NCBI RefSeq assembly: GCF_006874765.1
Contig: NZ_CP040840.1
Location: 2,627,501-2,642,500 of the forward strand
DNA length: 15,000 nucleotides
Reading direction: 5' to 3'
Origin: Leptospira weilii
GTDB lineage: Bacteria; Spirochaetota; Leptospiria; Leptospirales; Leptospiraceae
Part shown: positions 1 through 15,000 of the stretch, one piece after another
Numbering within the stretch: position 1 is the first letter of the stretch
Layout of the letters: every line of letters starts with the position of its first letter
Translations under genes and position numbers: made by a program
The notes under the pieces: generated by a model
Seen by the model: the letters and a program-made list of their open reading frames with translations, nothing else
The model's database searches: none
Told to the model about the DNA's origin: nothing

Positions 1-1
1 C

Positions 2-3424
<3,423 letters not shown>

Positions 3425-3482
3425 ACAAGTCTCGATCTTTTTATCATTCGATTTCCACCTATCTCAAATCCAAATCATATTC

Positions 3483-3495
3483 GTCAGTACCGATA
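3483..3495 (+). repeat. 13-bp direct repeat, left copy
   Basis: GTCAGTACCGATA, identical to the copy at 3805-3817. An exact 13-base match within about 320 bp is very unlikely by chance. Confidence 0.8.
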
Positions 3496-3748
3496 ACCAA
3501 CCCCATAAATTAAGAAGACTTTTGGGATCATAAGGATCAAAAACTGATATTTTTCAAGTGTTCCGACAAGAATGAGGCTTTTTACTTGCAAGAAGTATGA
3601 TTTTCTGATAGAGAAAAGTCTCTTGAGATTTTCCCGCCTCCAGGCTCAATGATTTGCTCCCTAAGGGTCGCTCATCACCTCCACCCAAAATCATGTACAT
3701 CCTGGGACATACCTCAGGGTGGGACTGAGCCTGTTTCACAGAGGATTT

Positions 3749-3770
3749 GTCGGAATTCCGACAGATTTAT
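3749..3770 (+). repeat. Interspersed palindromic repeat, copy 1
   Basis: GTCGGAATTCCGACA followed by GATTTAT. With the preceding T it contains the perfect palindrome TGTCGGAATTCCGACA (6-bp stem with an AATT loop in RNA). It matches the minus-strand copy at 12052-12031 at 19 of 22 positions, all differences being transitions. It lies about 40 nt beyond the PLD stop codon and could form a hairpin in that transcript, but no T-run follows. A half copy (GTTCCGACA) is at 3560-3568. Confidence 0.6.
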
Positions 3771-3805
3771 CTTCGGATCCAAGTACTTGTGGGGTTTGTT
3801 ATGAG

Positions 3806-10028
<6,223 letters not shown>

Positions 10029-10033
10029 GTTTT

Positions 10034-10038
10034 CCTCC
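10034..10038 (-). promoter_or_regulatory. Ribosome-binding site that fixes the LTD lipoprotein start
   Basis: GGAGG on the minus strand, 5 nt before the ATG at 10028. The signal peptide begins exactly at this ATG; the upstream in-frame ATG at 10061 would add 11 polar residues before it. Confidence 0.85.
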
Positions 10039-10088
10039 GTCCGGTACGGTTCCAGAAACAACAGATTCGTTTTGAATTTTAGAACTTT

Positions 10089-11918
<1,830 letters not shown>

Positions 11919-11925
11919 AGGTATT

Positions 11926-11953
11926 AGGAATCAGATGTCAGGAATCAGATTTC
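11926..11953 (+). repeat. Two tandem copies of a 14-bp repeat upstream of uvrC
   Basis: AGGAATCAGATGTC is followed directly by AGGAATCAGATTTC (13 of 14 identical). The array starts 8 nt before the uvrC ATG, in the place where a ribosome-binding site would be expected, inside the 90-bp gap between uvrC and the release-factor-like gene. Confidence 0.75.
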
Positions 11954-12008
11954 AGTGTAAAGACAAAGTTCTAACATTCTTTAGACGCCGATGTTTGCCA
12001 GAATCGAT

Positions 12009-12518
<510 letters not shown>

Positions 12519-12523
12519 AAAGA

Positions 12524-12946
<423 letters not shown>

Positions 12947-12951
12947 AAAAA

Positions 12952-15000
<2,049 letters not shown>

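Larger units (their letters stand above)
3425..3805. other. Gene-free stretch between convergent genes
   Basis: This 381-bp gap lies between the end of the ligase-like gene (+) and the end of the PLD lipoprotein gene (-). The first 58 bases hold nothing recognisable. The rest is the possible insertion described at 3483-3817. A 61-codon frame on the minus strand (3739 to 3554, GTG start) lies inside it. That frame has no ribosome-binding site and no recognised domain, and I consider it unlikely to be a gene. Confidence 0.6.

Noticed and set aside
3554..3739. 61-codon minus-strand frame starting at GTG in the gene-free stretch
   Set aside because: No ribosome-binding site, no recognisable domain, and it lies inside the putative insertion. 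It is probably a chance frame.

Overview
The window looks like the chromosome of a spirochaete of the genus Leptospira. The evidence is an AT-rich base composition, lipoprotein signal peptides with relaxed spirochaete-type lipoboxes, long poorly conserved envelope proteins, and short palindromic intergenic repeats built on GTCGGAAYTCCGAC of a kind I associate with pathogenic Leptospira. The genus call is an inference from protein and repeat style, not a database match.

Left part (1-3424): surface-glycan genes. The end of a GT9 heptosyltransferase-like gene (+) enters from the left. It converges on a GT4 glycosyltransferase (-), which is divergent from an O-antigen ligase/polymerase-like membrane protein (+). 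Together they suggest assembly of lipopolysaccharide or a glycolipid.

Middle (3425-3817): a stretch with no credible gene. A 13-bp direct repeat lies at both ends; the right copy covers the stop codon of the next gene. Imperfect inverted repeats lie next to the direct repeats. It reads as a small non-autonomous insertion or its remnant.

Centre (3806-10028, all on the minus strand): three genes whose stop and start codons overlap by 4 nt. In transcription order they encode a large lipoprotein with four lamin-tail-like modules, a probable outer-membrane beta-rich protein, and a lipoprotein with two HKD phospholipase D/nuclease motifs. All three products carry export signals. They look like one translationally coupled envelope system, and this is the most interesting part of the window.

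Right part (10089-13882, minus strand): a housekeeping cluster in transcription order rpmB, nth, a hotdog acyl-CoA thioesterase, a GGQ release-factor-like protein and uvrC. The genes are closely packed, so rpmB through the PLD gene could be one long run of eight co-oriented genes. From 14024 a divergent gene of unknown function runs off the right edge.

Three starts were moved downstream of the longest reading frame because of clear Shine-Dalgarno sequences (1982, 10028, 12946). No tRNA, rRNA, CRISPR array or complete insertion sequence was seen.
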